Below, piece by piece: positions 1 through 9,077 of a DNA stretch of 64,000 bases. Below the pieces are notes generated by a model. That model searched no databases. It was not told the origin of the DNA and saw only the letters and a list, made by a program, of their open reading frames with translations. The DNA is taken from positions 1-64,000 of the forward strand of contig JADZCM010000050.1 in assembly GCA_020851555.1 (NCBI GenBank), given 5' to 3'. Source of the stretch: Bryobacterales bacterium. GTDB lineage: Bacteria > Acidobacteriota > Terriglobia > Bryobacterales > Bryobacteraceae. Position numbers and translations under genes: made by a program. Position 1 is the first letter of the stretch, and every line of letters starts with the position of its first letter.

Positions 1-368
1 AGGCCCGCGGCGTCGGGGGTCTGGTAATCGACGGCGCGACCCGTGACACGGAAGCCATCGCGCAACGTGCGTTTCCCGTCTTCAGCCGGGGGCTGGCCAT
101 CGGGGCCTGCACGAAGGAGCGGCTCGGGAAGCTGAACGAACCGCTGGAGTTCTGCGGCGTGCGGGTGCGGCCCGGGGACGTGGTGGTGGGCGACGCGGAC
201 GGCGTGGTGGTGATTGGCCTGGAGGAGGCCGAGAAGGTATACGAAGCGGCGCTGGCCCGGCAGCAGCGTGAAAAGATCCTGATGGAGCAGTTGCTGCAGG
301 GCAAAACGACGCTGGAACTGCTGGGGCTCCCGAAGCCGAAGCACGACACGGAAGAGGAAAGGGACTGA
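1..368 (+). CDS. RraA-like aldolase/dimethylmenaquinone-methyltransferase-fold protein, C-terminal part
   Basis: The reading frame is open from base 3 to a TGA at 366-368, so the N-terminus lies outside the window. The visible 121 residues begin with GVGGLVIDGATRD, the substrate/metal-binding loop of the RraA family, followed by a VRPGDVVVGDADGVVVI block. Family members include 4-hydroxy-4-methyl-2-oxoglutarate aldolases, oxaloacetate decarboxylases and RNase E regulators. The catabolic neighbours (an Ldh2 dehydrogenase one base downstream, alcohol and aldehyde dehydrogenases, UxaC) favour a 2-keto-acid aldolase or decarboxylase over an RNase regulator. The exact substrate cannot be told. The charged C-terminal tail (KHDTEEERD) is ordinary for the family. 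Confidence 0.85.
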   Translation, partial: ARGVGGLVIDGATRDTEAIAQRAFPVFSRGLAIGACTKERLGKLNEPLEFCGVRVRPGDVVVGDADGVVVIGLEEAEKVYEAALARQQREKILMEQLLQGKTTLELLGLPKPKHDTEEERD

Positions 369-369
369 G

Positions 370-1452
370 GTGGCGGGGCCTGATGCACTGCCGCGCTTCC
401 CCGTCGACGATGTTCTGGCGTTCGGCTGCCGGGTTCTGGAGGCGCTCAGTGTCCCCGCGGATGACGCTCACGAAGTAAGCTCCTGCCTGGTGGAGGCCGA
501 CCTGCGCGGCGTCGGATCCCACGGCTTGGTTCGCCTGCCAGTGTATGCACGCAGGATCCGCGCCGGGGTGGTAAAGGCGCGGCCGGCCGTCCGGTTCACA
601 AGCGCGGCTCCCGCCACCGCCCTGGCCGACGGCGACAACGGTCTGGGACCGGCGGTAGGCGCGCGCGCGATGCTGAAGGCCCTGGAACTGGCCGAAGCGT
701 ACGGCGTCGGCATGGTGGGGACTTGCCACAGCAACCACTTCGGTCCGGCTTCGCGTTACGTTCAGAAGGCTGTGGACCGCGGCTGCATCGGGTTCGCCTG
801 CTCAAATGCTCCCCCCAATATGGCGCCGTACGGCGGGAGGATGCGGTTCCTGGGGACCAATCCATTTGCGGTGGGAGTCCCGGCCGGCAGAGAGCGGCCG
901 TTGATCTTCGACGCATCCAGCAGCGTGGTGGCGCGGGGCAAGATTATCGTCGCGGCACATAGCGGGAGCCCGATCCCGGAAGGCTGGGCTATCGACCCCG
1001 AGGGGCGTCCGACCACCAACGCGCAGACGGCCCTGGAAGGCGCCGTTCTTCCGTTTGGAGGCCCCAAGGGCTCCGCCATTTCCTTCCTTATCGATATCCT
1101 CTGTGGGGTGATGACCGGAGCCGGTTTCGCGCACTACTTGAACACGCTGGAGGACTTGAGCTCGATCCAGAATCTCGGGCACACTTTCGCCGCACTGCGC
1201 GCGGATCTGTTCATGCCCGCCGCAGATTTCGCCCGGCGCATGGAGGAGATTTTGGGAATGCTGCGGGCAAGCCCGCCCGCGCCGGGCGTGGAGCGTATCC
1301 TCGTACCGGGGGAGATCGAATACATGGAGGAGATGCGAAACCGGGAGCTTGGCGTCCCGCTGGTGCCCGAAGTGGTAGCCCAACTCGTGAAGCAGGGAGA
1401 GGAGGTCGGCGTACCGTTCCCCGCGGCACAGTCCGGGACGAAGGAGAAGTGA
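370..1452 (+). CDS. Ldh2-family malate/L-lactate-type NAD(P)-dependent oxidoreductase
   Basis: The 360-residue protein starts at a GTG one base after the upstream stop, which implies translational coupling. It has the Ldh2/MDH2 hallmarks: GVGSHGLVRLPVYARRI near residue 50, the VGTCHSNHFGPASRYV segment, the LGTNPFAVGVPAG nucleotide-binding stretch, and PEGWAIDPEGRPTTNAQ followed by PFGGPKGSAISFLIDILCG. The family reduces or oxidises 2-keto/2-hydroxy acids (lactate, malate, ureidoglycolate, 2,3-diketogulonate). It is not homologous to classical Rossmann lactate dehydrogenases. Here it probably works on a sugar-acid-derived 2-hydroxy acid in the cytoplasm. Length is normal. Confidence 0.9.
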   Translation: MAGPDALPRFPVDDVLAFGCRVLEALSVPADDAHEVSSCLVEADLRGVGSHGLVRLPVYARRIRAGVVKARPAVRFTSAAPATALADGDNGLGPAVGARAMLKALELAEAYGVGMVGTCHSNHFGPASRYVQKAVDRGCIGFACSNAPPNMAPYGGRMRFLGTNPFAVGVPAGRERPLIFDASSSVVARGKIIVAAHSGSPIPEGWAIDPEGRPTTNAQTALEGAVLPFGGPKGSAISFLIDILCGVMTGAGFAHYLNTLEDLSSIQNLGHTFAALRADLFMPAADFARRMEEILGMLRASPPAPGVERILVPGEIEYMEEMRNRELGVPLVPEVVAQLVKQGEEVGVPFPAAQSGTKEK

Positions 1453-1456
1453 AGAG

Positions 1457-2623
1457 ATGAGCACCGATGCGAGTTTCAGGTTTCTGCCGCTTCCCACCGA
1501 GATACATTTCGGGTGCGGAATACTCGGGGCACTGCCGGAAAGGCTGCAATCCCTGGGCTGCCGCAGGCCCATTCTCGTAACGGATCAAGGCATGCGTGCG
1601 GCGGGAGCAGCGGAGAAGGTGGAGCGGTTGCTGGCGGGCGCCGGCATGAGCTTCACGACCTACGATGAAGTAACCGCGGACTCCGGTACGGGCGTGATTG
1701 GCGACGCGACCGCTCGCGCAAAGGAGTTCGGAGCCGACTCAGTGGTCGGCTTGGGCGGCGGCAGCTCTCTGGATAGTTCCAAGGCGGTCGCTGCCATGAT
1801 CACCAATCCTGGCACGATTCTGGACTACACCGGAATTGACAAGTTGCGCCAGAAACCCGTCCCGGTTGTCGCGATCCCCACGGCTTCGGGGACCGGCAGC
1901 GAGGTCACCTACTGGTCGGTCTTCCTCGATGACCGCAACAAGTTGAAGGTGGCCGCCGGAGGCGTGCTGCTGTTTCCCGCGGTTGCATTGTGCGATCCCG
2001 AGATGACGCTGACCCTGCCGCCTGCCGCCACCGCCGCTACGGGCATGGACGCGCTCGGGCACGCCGTCGAATGTTACGTGAACGATGCTTGCCAGCCGAT
2101 CTCGGCGGCGCTGGCCCTGAAGGCGATTGAATTGATCGGTCTGCACCTCAGAAGCGCCGTCCTGAACGGGCGGCGGATCGACGCCCGCTACGGAATGCTT
2201 TTGGCCAGCACCATGGCCGGCATCGCCATGAACTCCACGCGGCTCGGACTGGCGCACGCACTGGCCATGCCTCTGGGCAGTTACGAACTGCGCATACCGC
2301 ACGGGCTGGCGATCGGCATCACGCTTCCACTGGTGATGAAGTTCAATCACGCCGCCCGGTTCCAGCGATACATCGAAGTGGCCCGTGCGCTCGGCGAAAG
2401 CGTCGACCGGCTGCCTGCGGCCGAGGCCGCCATGCGCAGTTGCGTGGCGGTGGAGCGTTTAGGGCGCGACATCGGGATTCCGGAGCGGCTCGGCGATGTG
2501 GGGCTTCGAGAGGAGCACATCGAACCCGTCGCCGCCGAGGCCATTAAGAGCGGAAATGTGGCGGTGAACCCGCGGCGCGCCACCGTCGAAGATCTGAAGA
2601 CTATTCTGAGGGAGGCTTTGTGA
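1457..2623 (+). CDS. iron-containing alcohol dehydrogenase (group III)
   Basis: The 388-residue protein carries the GGGSSLDSSKA nucleotide-binding signature at residues 100-110. The complete metal-ligand set of the Fe-ADH family can be placed: D198 and H202 in GMDALGHAVE, H267 in GLAHALAMPLG and H282 in PHGLAIG. The family interconverts alcohols or hydroxy-aldehydes with aldehydes using NAD(P)H. It sits four bases after the Ldh2 gene, and its stop overlaps the start of the aldehyde dehydrogenase (GTGA), so alcohol-to-aldehyde-to-acid oxidation by the pair is a reasonable inference. Substrate unknown. Confidence 0.92.
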   Translation: MSTDASFRFLPLPTEIHFGCGILGALPERLQSLGCRRPILVTDQGMRAAGAAEKVERLLAGAGMSFTTYDEVTADSGTGVIGDATARAKEFGADSVVGLGGGSSLDSSKAVAAMITNPGTILDYTGIDKLRQKPVPVVAIPTASGTGSEVTYWSVFLDDRNKLKVAAGGVLLFPAVALCDPEMTLTLPPAATAATGMDALGHAVECYVNDACQPISAALALKAIELIGLHLRSAVLNGRRIDARYGMLLASTMAGIAMNSTRLGLAHALAMPLGSYELRIPHGLAIGITLPLVMKFNHAARFQRYIEVARALGESVDRLPAAEAAMRSCVAVERLGRDIGIPERLGDVGLREEHIEPVAAEAIKSGNVAVNPRRATVEDLKTILREAL

Positions 2624-4077
2624 GCGTCCTGGAACCACACCACAACTTCATTGACGGCAAGTGGCAACCTGCCGAGGGGGGAGGCCGGCACCAGATTCGG
2701 AATCCCGCCCGGCCCGACGAGGTGCTCGGCGACTTCCCGAGTTCGGCGCCGGCCGACGTGGATGCCGCGGTCTCGGCCGCTGCCGGCGCGGCGAAGGAAT
2801 GGGCCCGAATGCCCGGTCCGCAGCGGGGCGCGATCCTGTCGCGCTTCGCGCAGCTATTGGAGTCGCGCAAGGCCGAGTTGGGAAGGATCGTTACGCTCGA
2901 GATGGGTAAGCCTCTCGGCGAAGCTGCTGGAGAGGTGGGCCGCGCCGCCACCGAGGCGCGCTTCTCGGCCGGCGAAGCCAGCCGCCTGGACGGACACACC
3001 TTCGCCACCGAGCGCGCCGGATACTCGTGCCAGACGGTCCTGGAGCCGCTGGGCGTCGTGGCGGCAATCTCGCCCTGGAACTTCCCGGTGGTCGCGCCCG
3101 TGCGCAAAGTCGCTCCGGCGCTCGCGTGCGGGAACGCCGTGGTACTCAAGCCCGCGTCCATCACACCCTGGTCGTCTTCGTACATCGTCGAGCTTTTCGA
3201 ATCAGCCGGAGTCCCTCCGGGGGTGGTCAACCTGGTGATCGGCAGCGGAAATGCGATCGGAAACCGGCTGGTGGACGATCCGCGCGTGGGCGGCATTACC
3301 TTCACCGGCTCCACCGCCGTAGGCATCCCCCTAAACGAGCGCGCAGCCCGCCGTCTGGCCAAAGTCCAGCTCGAATTAGGAGGGAAAAACCCCGCGGTGG
3401 TCGTGGACTACGACGATCTGGAGGGAGCCGCCCGGGAGATCGTCAGCGCCGCCCTGCAATGCAGCGGCCAGCGCTGCACCGCCATAAGCCGCGTAATCGT
3501 CGGCGAAGACCAGGCGGATGCGCTGGTGCAGGAACTACTGGCCCAGATCAGCCGGATCCGAGTGGGCGATGGACTCGACGAGAAGACCACCATGGGGCCT
3601 CTGTCCAGCAAGACGCAGTTGGAGACCGTGGAGCGTTATGTGCAGATCGGCCGGGACTCCAGCGCAAAGCTCCTGGCGGGCGGACGCCGTCTGGCGGAAG
3701 ACCCGGACCGCCAGGGGTACTTCTATGCCCCGACCTTATTTGACCATGTGTCGCCGGACTCTCCGCTGGCGCTGGAGGAGATTTTCGGCCCGGTCCTGCC
3801 GGTGATCCGGGTCCGCGATTTCGACCAGGCGCTGGAGGTGGCTAACGCCTCGCGTTATGGGCTGGCCGCCGCCCTGTTCACTACAAAGATGAAATGCGCG
3901 CAGGCGTTCATGCGAACCATCCGCGCGGGGATGATCCACATCAACCACGGAACAGCCAGCCAGGCGCACGTGCCCTTTGGGGGGGTCAAGGACTCCGGAC
4001 TGGGCGCATACTCCATCGGCCATACGGCCAAGGAGTTCTACACCAACGTCAAGGCGGTGTACGTCAAATGGGAATGA
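2620..4077 (+). CDS. NAD(P)-dependent aldehyde dehydrogenase
   Basis: A 485-residue ALDH-superfamily enzyme. The GTG start overlaps the Fe-ADH stop by four bases and follows a GGAGG at 2611-2615. Visible landmarks are SPWNFP at 151-156, FTGSTAVG near 228, the general base E252 in LELGGKNP and the nucleophile C286 in GQRCTA. Close relatives act on succinate semialdehyde, alpha-ketoglutarate semialdehyde or glycolaldehyde. In this locus it probably oxidises a sugar-acid-derived semialdehyde to a carboxylate. Which one is inference only. Confidence 0.92.
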   Translation: MSVLEPHHNFIDGKWQPAEGGGRHQIRNPARPDEVLGDFPSSAPADVDAAVSAAAGAAKEWARMPGPQRGAILSRFAQLLESRKAELGRIVTLEMGKPLGEAAGEVGRAATEARFSAGEASRLDGHTFATERAGYSCQTVLEPLGVVAAISPWNFPVVAPVRKVAPALACGNAVVLKPASITPWSSSYIVELFESAGVPPGVVNLVIGSGNAIGNRLVDDPRVGGITFTGSTAVGIPLNERAARRLAKVQLELGGKNPAVVVDYDDLEGAAREIVSAALQCSGQRCTAISRVIVGEDQADALVQELLAQISRIRVGDGLDEKTTMGPLSSKTQLETVERYVQIGRDSSAKLLAGGRRLAEDPDRQGYFYAPTLFDHVSPDSPLALEEIFGPVLPVIRVRDFDQALEVANASRYGLAAALFTTKMKCAQAFMRTIRAGMIHINHGTASQAHVPFGGVKDSGLGAYSIGHTAKEFYTNVKAVYVKWE

Positions 4078-4757
4078 ACCGGAACACGGTGGCTAATCTG
4101 ACGCTCGGCCCGTTGGAGGAGCCGGTCCAAAGGTCGGAGGTCGTCTACAACGCGCTGCTGGAGAGCATCATCCGAGGCGAACTGGAATCGGGCGCCCAAC
4201 TCAATGCGGATAGCGTGGCGCAGACTCTGAAAGTGAGCACCACCCCGGTCCGTGACGCGCTCAACTGCCTCGAGAAGGACGGCTTGGTGGTGAAGTTGCC
4301 GTACCAGGGCTGGTTCGTCCGGCAGTTCCAGGACCAGGAGATCCGTGATCTCTACGAGATGCGCTCGGGCCTGGAGTGCTTCAGCGTGGGGTTGGCGTGC
4401 GCGAGGATTACCACGGAGGAAATAGCGTGGCTTCGTGAACACCAGACGGCGGGAGAGGCGTCGCTGGAGCGCGGAGACATGGAGGCGTACCGGCTCTATA
4501 ACCAGGAACTGCACGCAGCTATCATGAGAGCCGCCAGGAACTCGGAACTGGCAGTCGCCACGGAGCACGTATCGCGAAAGATGCAGATGCTGAGCGCCCG
4601 GACCATACGGCTGGCCGGGCGGCCCTCCTACGCCGTGCGGGAGCACAGGCAACTCATCGGTCTCATTGAGCAGCGCCACGCGGAAGCCGCCAAGGATCTG
4701 ATGGAACGCCACATACTGAGCGCCATGGAGGACATCTTCCGTCATGGCCTCCGATGA
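4074..4757 (+). CDS. GntR-family regulator with FCD (FadR-type) ligand-binding domain
   Basis: The start is placed at the ATG overlapping the upstream stop (ATGA); a further ATG six bases upstream is possible. The 227-residue product has an N-terminal winged helix (YNALLESIIRGELESG, then VSTTPVRDALNCLEKDGLV) and an all-helical FCD domain from about residue 95, with EMRSGLECFSVGLA, HAAIMRAARNSEL and REHRQLIGLIEQR. FCD domains usually bind a metal and a small carboxylate such as a uronate, gluconate or lactate. Its place between the dehydrogenases and the transporter makes it the likely local repressor of the sugar-acid genes. Confidence 0.92.
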   Translation: MNRNTVANLTLGPLEEPVQRSEVVYNALLESIIRGELESGAQLNADSVAQTLKVSTTPVRDALNCLEKDGLVVKLPYQGWFVRQFQDQEIRDLYEMRSGLECFSVGLACARITTEEIAWLREHQTAGEASLERGDMEAYRLYNQELHAAIMRAARNSELAVATEHVSRKMQMLSARTIRLAGRPSYAVREHRQLIGLIEQRHAEAAKDLMERHILSAMEDIFRHGLR

Positions 4758-6009
4758 CGTCCTGAAGGACGCGGGAGCTACGGCCGCCGCTTCCTCCACG
4801 GGGCCGCCGCGCCGGAGGTTCCTGGTGATCGCGGGAGTGTTCGCCCTGTCCTGGATTCTGTACATAGATCGCGCCGCCATCTCCTCGGCGAAGGGACCGA
4901 TCGCCTCGGAGCTGGGCCTCTCGGACCAGGTCATGGGTCTGGTATTCAGCGCTTTCGTCCTGGGATACGCCTTGATGCAGATCCCGGCTGGGCGCTTCGC
5001 AGACCGCGTGGGGCCGCGAATCGCCCTGGCAACGATGGTTGCCTTGTGGAGTCTGTTCACCTTCCTGACGGGGACGGTTTCCAGCCTCGGCGTGCTGCTG
5101 GTGGTACGGCTGCTGTTCGGCGTCGCGGAAGCCGGCGCGTTCCCCGGTTCCGCCCGTGCTTTTTACAACTGGTTGCCTCCGGGCGAGCGGGGCATCGCCA
5201 ATGGAATACTGTTCTCGGGCGCCATGATCGGGGGTGGCATCTCCTTCCCGATCTGCGCGTGGCTGCTGGGCCTGAGCGGCTGGCGACCCATGTTCTATCT
5301 GCTGGCTGTCCCTGGGTTCCTCTGGGCTTTGCTCTGGGTGATCTTCTTCCGCGACCACCCTGCCAAACCCGTGGTTCAGGACACGGCGGCCGAAGGCGCA
5401 GGCATGACGTTCGGGCAGGTGTTTCGCTCCGGACCGATGAGCCTGGCAATGATCCAATACTTCGTTGGGAACTTCACGTTCTACATCGGCGTGACGTGGA
5501 TGCTTCCCTATCTGACCGAGCATTTCAAGCTATCCGCGACCGAAGCGGCGAATTACGCCACAGCGCCGCTCATCGCTGGAGCGATCTCCAATTGGACCTC
5601 CGGCTTCATCGTGGATGCGCTGTACCGCTCCGGCCGCCGGGCATGGTCGCGGCGGCTGCCGGGCGTCGCCGGCTTCCTGATCGCCGCCGGCGGCATCTAC
5701 TCGGTATCGCTGGCGACAACTCCGCTCGCCGCCGTGGCGGGTTTCGCGGTGGCAATCACGGGCGTGGAACTCACGATCAGTCCGAGTTGGGCTTTCTGCC
5801 TGGATATCGGCGGGAAAAGCTCCGGCGGCGTCGGGGGCGCGATGAACATGGTCGGGAACCTTGGCGGGTTCGTCAGTTCGAATGCGTTCCCATTTCTTAG
5901 CCGGCTCACCGGCAGCGCCAACGCCTACTTCTACACGGCGGCTCTCCTGAATCTGACTGGGGTTCTCTGCTGGGTTTGGATGCGGCCCAGGTCCAGACCC
6001 GTGCGATAA
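4744..6009 (+). CDS. MFS transporter, anion:cation symporter (ACS) type, probable sugar-acid uptake
   Basis: A 421-residue polytopic membrane protein that overlaps the regulator gene by 14 bases. It has about 12 hydrophobic segments. The opening SWILYIDRAAISSAKGPI and the loop GYALMQIPAGRFADRVGPR match the ACS family, which includes hexuronate (ExuT), glucarate (GudP) and galactonate (DgoT) transporters. Uptake of a hexuronate or aldonate across the inner membrane is inferred from the directly following uronate isomerase gene. Length is typical. Confidence 0.9.
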   Translation: MASDDVLKDAGATAAASSTGPPRRRFLVIAGVFALSWILYIDRAAISSAKGPIASELGLSDQVMGLVFSAFVLGYALMQIPAGRFADRVGPRIALATMVALWSLFTFLTGTVSSLGVLLVVRLLFGVAEAGAFPGSARAFYNWLPPGERGIANGILFSGAMIGGGISFPICAWLLGLSGWRPMFYLLAVPGFLWALLWVIFFRDHPAKPVVQDTAAEGAGMTFGQVFRSGPMSLAMIQYFVGNFTFYIGVTWMLPYLTEHFKLSATEAANYATAPLIAGAISNWTSGFIVDALYRSGRRAWSRRLPGVAGFLIAAGGIYSVSLATTPLAAVAGFAVAITGVELTISPSWAFCLDIGGKSSGGVGGAMNMVGNLGGFVSSNAFPFLSRLTGSANAYFYTAALLNLTGVLCWVWMRPRSRPVR

Positions 6010-6010
6010 T
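6002..6010 (+). promoter_or_regulatory. extended -10 promoter element of uxaC
   Basis: TGCGATAAT (6002-6010) is an extended -10 box whose hexamer ends six bases before the uxaC ATG, so transcription would start at or next to the A of the start codon. No Shine-Dalgarno sequence is present between the MFS stop and uxaC. The -35 region is weak. This is a sequence-only prediction. Confidence 0.45.
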
Positions 6011-6016
6011 TCCCGC

Positions 6017-7423
6017 ATGCGGCACCCCGACCGGTACTTTGACGCGGACCCGGCGGTGCGCGGAGTCGCCCGCGCACTGTACCAGCAGACGGCAGCGTTG
6101 CCGCTGGTCTGCCCCCACGGCCACGTTGACCCTGAGATACTCGCATCCGGCCGCCCCTTCCCCGACCCCGCCGCCCTGCTGGTCATTCCGGACCACTACC
6201 TGCTTCGGATGCTGTACTCGCAGGGCGTTCCGCTGGAGGATCTCGGCGTGCCGCGGCTGGACGGCAAGCCGGTCGAGACGAACCCGCGGAAGATCTGGCA
6301 ACGGCTGGCCGACAACTTCTTCCTCTTCCGGGGCACTCCGTCGGACTGCTGGCTGCGCGACGAACTGGCGGGCGTATTCGGCATCGAGGAGCAGCTCAAC
6401 GGCCGGACCGCCATGGATATCTATGACCGGATCAGCGAGCAACTGGCCCGCCCGGAGTTCCGCCCGCGCGCCCTTTTCGAGCGGTTCAACATCGAGGTTC
6501 TCTGCACCACCGATGCTGCAACCGATACTCTGGAGCACCATCGCGCCATCCTCGATTCCGGCTGGCGCGGCCGCGTGCTGCCGACTTTCCGGCCCGACGC
6601 CTGCGTGGCGATCCTTTCGCCCGCCTGGCGCGGCGAGATCGAAAGACTCGGGAGCCTGGCGGGGAGAGACATCACCGGCTTCGGGGATTTCATCGCGGCC
6701 CTGGAGAACCGCCGGACGTTTTTCAAGTCCATGGGCGCCACCGCCACGGATCACGCCGTCGTGGAACCCTACACGGCGGAATTGTCTCCGGAAGAGGCCC
6801 GGCGGGTCTTCGCCCGGGCGCTTCGCGGCGAGGCCACGGAGGCGGATGCACACGCCTTCACCGCGCACATGCTGATGGAGTTCGCGCGCATGAGCGCGGA
6901 GGATGGGCTGGTCATGCAACTGCACCCCGGCTCATGGCGCAACCATGATCCATGGGTCTTCGCCACCTTCGGTCCGGACAAGGGCTGCGATATCCCGGTC
7001 GCGACCGAGTACACGCGCAACCTGCGCGCGCTGCTCAACAAGTTCGGCCGCTGCCCCGGCTTCAGGCTGGTGCTGTTCACGCTGGACGAATCCACATACT
7101 CGCGCGAACTGGCGCCCCTGGCGGGCCACTACCCCGCGCTGCGGCTGGGTCCGCCCTGGTGGTTCCACGACAGCATTCAGGGGATGGTCCGCTTCCGGGA
7201 GCGGGTCACGGAGACCGCCGGGATCTACAACACCGCCGGCTTCAACGACGACACCAGGGCCTTCCTCTCCATTCCCGCGCGCCACGATCTCAGCCGCCGG
7301 GTGGACGCGAGTTTCCTGGCCGGCCTGGTAGCGCGCCACATCATCGAGTTGGAAGAGGCCGGGGAGATGGCCGTGGATCTCGCCTGCCGCCTGGCCCGGG
7401 AGACCTACAACCTGGGAAAGTGA
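6017..7423 (+). CDS. uxaC: uronate isomerase (glucuronate/galacturonate isomerase)
   Basis: The 468-residue protein matches UxaC, a divergent amidohydrolase-superfamily member that converts D-glucuronate to D-fructuronate and D-galacturonate to D-tagaturonate in the cytoplasm. Visible features are the N-terminal metal-binding PHGHVDP (residues 33-39), the WQRLADNFFLFRGTPS segment, QLHPGSWRNHDP near residue 302 and a C-terminal FNDDTRAF. Length is standard. It is the best functional marker in the locus and fixes the pathway as hexuronate catabolism. Its upstream -10 box lies where a leaderless transcript would begin, although read-through from the transporter is also likely. Confidence 0.95.
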   Translation: MRHPDRYFDADPAVRGVARALYQQTAALPLVCPHGHVDPEILASGRPFPDPAALLVIPDHYLLRMLYSQGVPLEDLGVPRLDGKPVETNPRKIWQRLADNFFLFRGTPSDCWLRDELAGVFGIEEQLNGRTAMDIYDRISEQLARPEFRPRALFERFNIEVLCTTDAATDTLEHHRAILDSGWRGRVLPTFRPDACVAILSPAWRGEIERLGSLAGRDITGFGDFIAALENRRTFFKSMGATATDHAVVEPYTAELSPEEARRVFARALRGEATEADAHAFTAHMLMEFARMSAEDGLVMQLHPGSWRNHDPWVFATFGPDKGCDIPVATEYTRNLRALLNKFGRCPGFRLVLFTLDESTYSRELAPLAGHYPALRLGPPWWFHDSIQGMVRFRERVTETAGIYNTAGFNDDTRAFLSIPARHDLSRRVDASFLAGLVARHIIELEEAGEMAVDLACRLARETYNLGK

Positions 7424-7428
7424 CGGGG

Positions 7429-7434
7429 TATACT
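7429..7434 (+). promoter_or_regulatory. -10 hexamer of the first DUF362 gene
   Basis: TATACT is a near-consensus -10 box ending seven bases before the ATG at 7442. The predicted transcription start coincides with the start codon. No ribosome binding site lies between them. The -35 region is poor. Confidence 0.45.
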
Positions 7435-7441
7435 GCTCGGC

Positions 7442-9046
7442 ATGAGCCGCGTTTCCCGCCGTAAATTCGTCCTTGCCTCGTCCCAGGCCGCAGCGGCCGC
7501 CGCGCTGTTCGGAGCCGCGCAGGCCAAGCCGCGGATCGGGCTGGTGCAGTCCACCCACAAGCGCCTGGCAAAGCCCCTTTCGGCGGACCACCCGCTGGAT
7601 TATGAGACCGTCCGCGACATGGTCTGGAAGGCCATTGAATACGGGCGGCCGCGCGCGGGCAGCCTGGAGGCCAAGATCAAGCCGGGCTCCTGGGTGGTCA
7701 TCAAGCCCAACATCGTGTATCTCAAGCCGCAGCCCGGCTACCGGCCCGGCGATATCACCGACCTGCGCGTGACGCGCGCCGTGCTCGAGTACGTCGCTTC
7801 CAAGTCCAGAGCGGGACGCATCACCATCGCCGAGGGAGGCAGCTACCGTTCTCTCGGCGATCCGCTCAAGGACAACGTGGTCACACAAGGCGGCGAGCGG
7901 GTGGATGCCACCAACTTCGATTGGGGCACGGAGGACTTTCCCGGCGCCGGAGGCACGCTGGACGGCATGCTCCAGGACTTCCGCAAGGCGCACCCCGGCA
8001 AGAAGTTCGACTACGTGGATTTGAGCTACGACGTGGTGCGCGACGCGGCGGGGAATCCGCTCCGGGTCGCCGTCCCGAGGCTGAACGGCGTGGGCTCGTT
8101 CTCCAACCGCCAGGAGTATTTCATCACCAACACCATCCGGAACTGCGACTTCCTGCTGAACGTCCCGGTGATGAAGGTCCACGAGAACTGCGGCACCACC
8201 GCCTGCTTCAAGAACTACGTCGGCACGGCGCCCCGGTGCGTTTACGGCAGACCCAACATCTTCTGGAACGCCGAACTGCACGATCAGCACTCGGTGGACA
8301 CCCGCATCGATCCTTTCATCGCAGACCTGGCGGCTTACCATCCACCCGACTACAACGTGGTCGACGGCATACGCGGGCTGCAATCAACCGAGCACAACAA
8401 CCGCCAGCCCGACCAGATGGTCCGCAGCAACCTGATTGTGGCGGGCGAGGATACGGTCGCGGCCGATGCGGTGGTGGCGAAGCTGCTCGGCTTCCAGCCC
8501 GCCGACATCGATTTCCTGCACATGGGCGCGGCGCGCGGGCTGGGCACAATGGAACTGAGCGGGATCGAAATAGCCGGCGACGAGTTGGACCGGCTTTCCC
8601 GCCAGTGGGCCAAGCCTCGAAGCTGGTACGCGCGCGCGAACCGCGACTGGCTGGTCAGCCGTGATCCGGATTCGAACCCCTCCGGGTGGAAACGCCACAC
8701 CTCCTTCGGCGACACGCTTTACTTTGCCAAAGCCCTCGACGGAACCGGCCCGGTGTACGCCGCCGCGGCCAAGGTCCGCGCCTCCGGAAACCTGAAAGGC
8801 TACCTGTGGCTGGGGTTGACCGGCAAGGTGGCGGTTACGCTCAACGGGCAGCAGATCATGACCGAGGAGAACGTGACGCGCTACCGGGTGGGACAGTTCC
8901 AGAAAGCCGTCGAACTGCGGCCCGGTGAGAACCAGCTCCTTTTCAGGGTGGAGGCCGTAGGGGACCGGCCGGCGCAGATGGCCGCAGTCCTGATCGGGCC
9001 GGCCAACAACGGGGACAGCCTGGAAGGCGCGCGCTGGACCGTCTGA
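7442..9046 (+). CDS. Tat-exported DUF362 protein with C-terminal beta-rich domain (copy 1)
   Basis: A 534-residue protein with an N-terminal twin-arginine leader (SRRKFVLASS, then an alanine-rich hydrophobic stretch ending AQA). Residues about 60-370 match DUF362: KIKPGSWVVIKPNIV, ITIAEGGSYR, NCDFLLNVPVMKVHENCGTT and VVDGIRGLQS. The last roughly 110 residues (KGYLWLGLTGKVAVTLNG to LIGPANNGDSLEGARW) form a separate beta-rich module resembling PA14-like or jelly-roll binding domains; that resemblance is by eye. DUF362 has no settled biochemical function. The paralogue at 12359 shares the same architecture. Between them lie two exported dehydratase-like enzymes. Confidence 0.88.
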   Translation: MSRVSRRKFVLASSQAAAAAALFGAAQAKPRIGLVQSTHKRLAKPLSADHPLDYETVRDMVWKAIEYGRPRAGSLEAKIKPGSWVVIKPNIVYLKPQPGYRPGDITDLRVTRAVLEYVASKSRAGRITIAEGGSYRSLGDPLKDNVVTQGGERVDATNFDWGTEDFPGAGGTLDGMLQDFRKAHPGKKFDYVDLSYDVVRDAAGNPLRVAVPRLNGVGSFSNRQEYFITNTIRNCDFLLNVPVMKVHENCGTTACFKNYVGTAPRCVYGRPNIFWNAELHDQHSVDTRIDPFIADLAAYHPPDYNVVDGIRGLQSTEHNNRQPDQMVRSNLIVAGEDTVAADAVVAKLLGFQPADIDFLHMGAARGLGTMELSGIEIAGDELDRLSRQWAKPRSWYARANRDWLVSRDPDSNPSGWKRHTSFGDTLYFAKALDGTGPVYAAAAKVRASGNLKGYLWLGLTGKVAVTLNGQQIMTEENVTRYRVGQFQKAVELRPGENQLLFRVEAVGDRPAQMAAVLIGPANNGDSLEGARWTV

Positions 9047-9071
9047 CAGGCTGCTCCCCCGGCGGTATCAT
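9043..9071 (+). promoter_or_regulatory. sigma70-like promoter of the first enolase-superfamily gene
   Basis: CTGACA (9043-9048) and TATCAT (9066-9071) are separated by 17 bases. The -10 box ends six bases before the ATG at 9078, so the transcript is predicted to be leaderless. The -35 box overlaps the stop codon of the DUF362 gene. This is the best-formed promoter in the sugar-acid region. Confidence 0.5.
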
Positions 9072-9077
9072 TCCTAC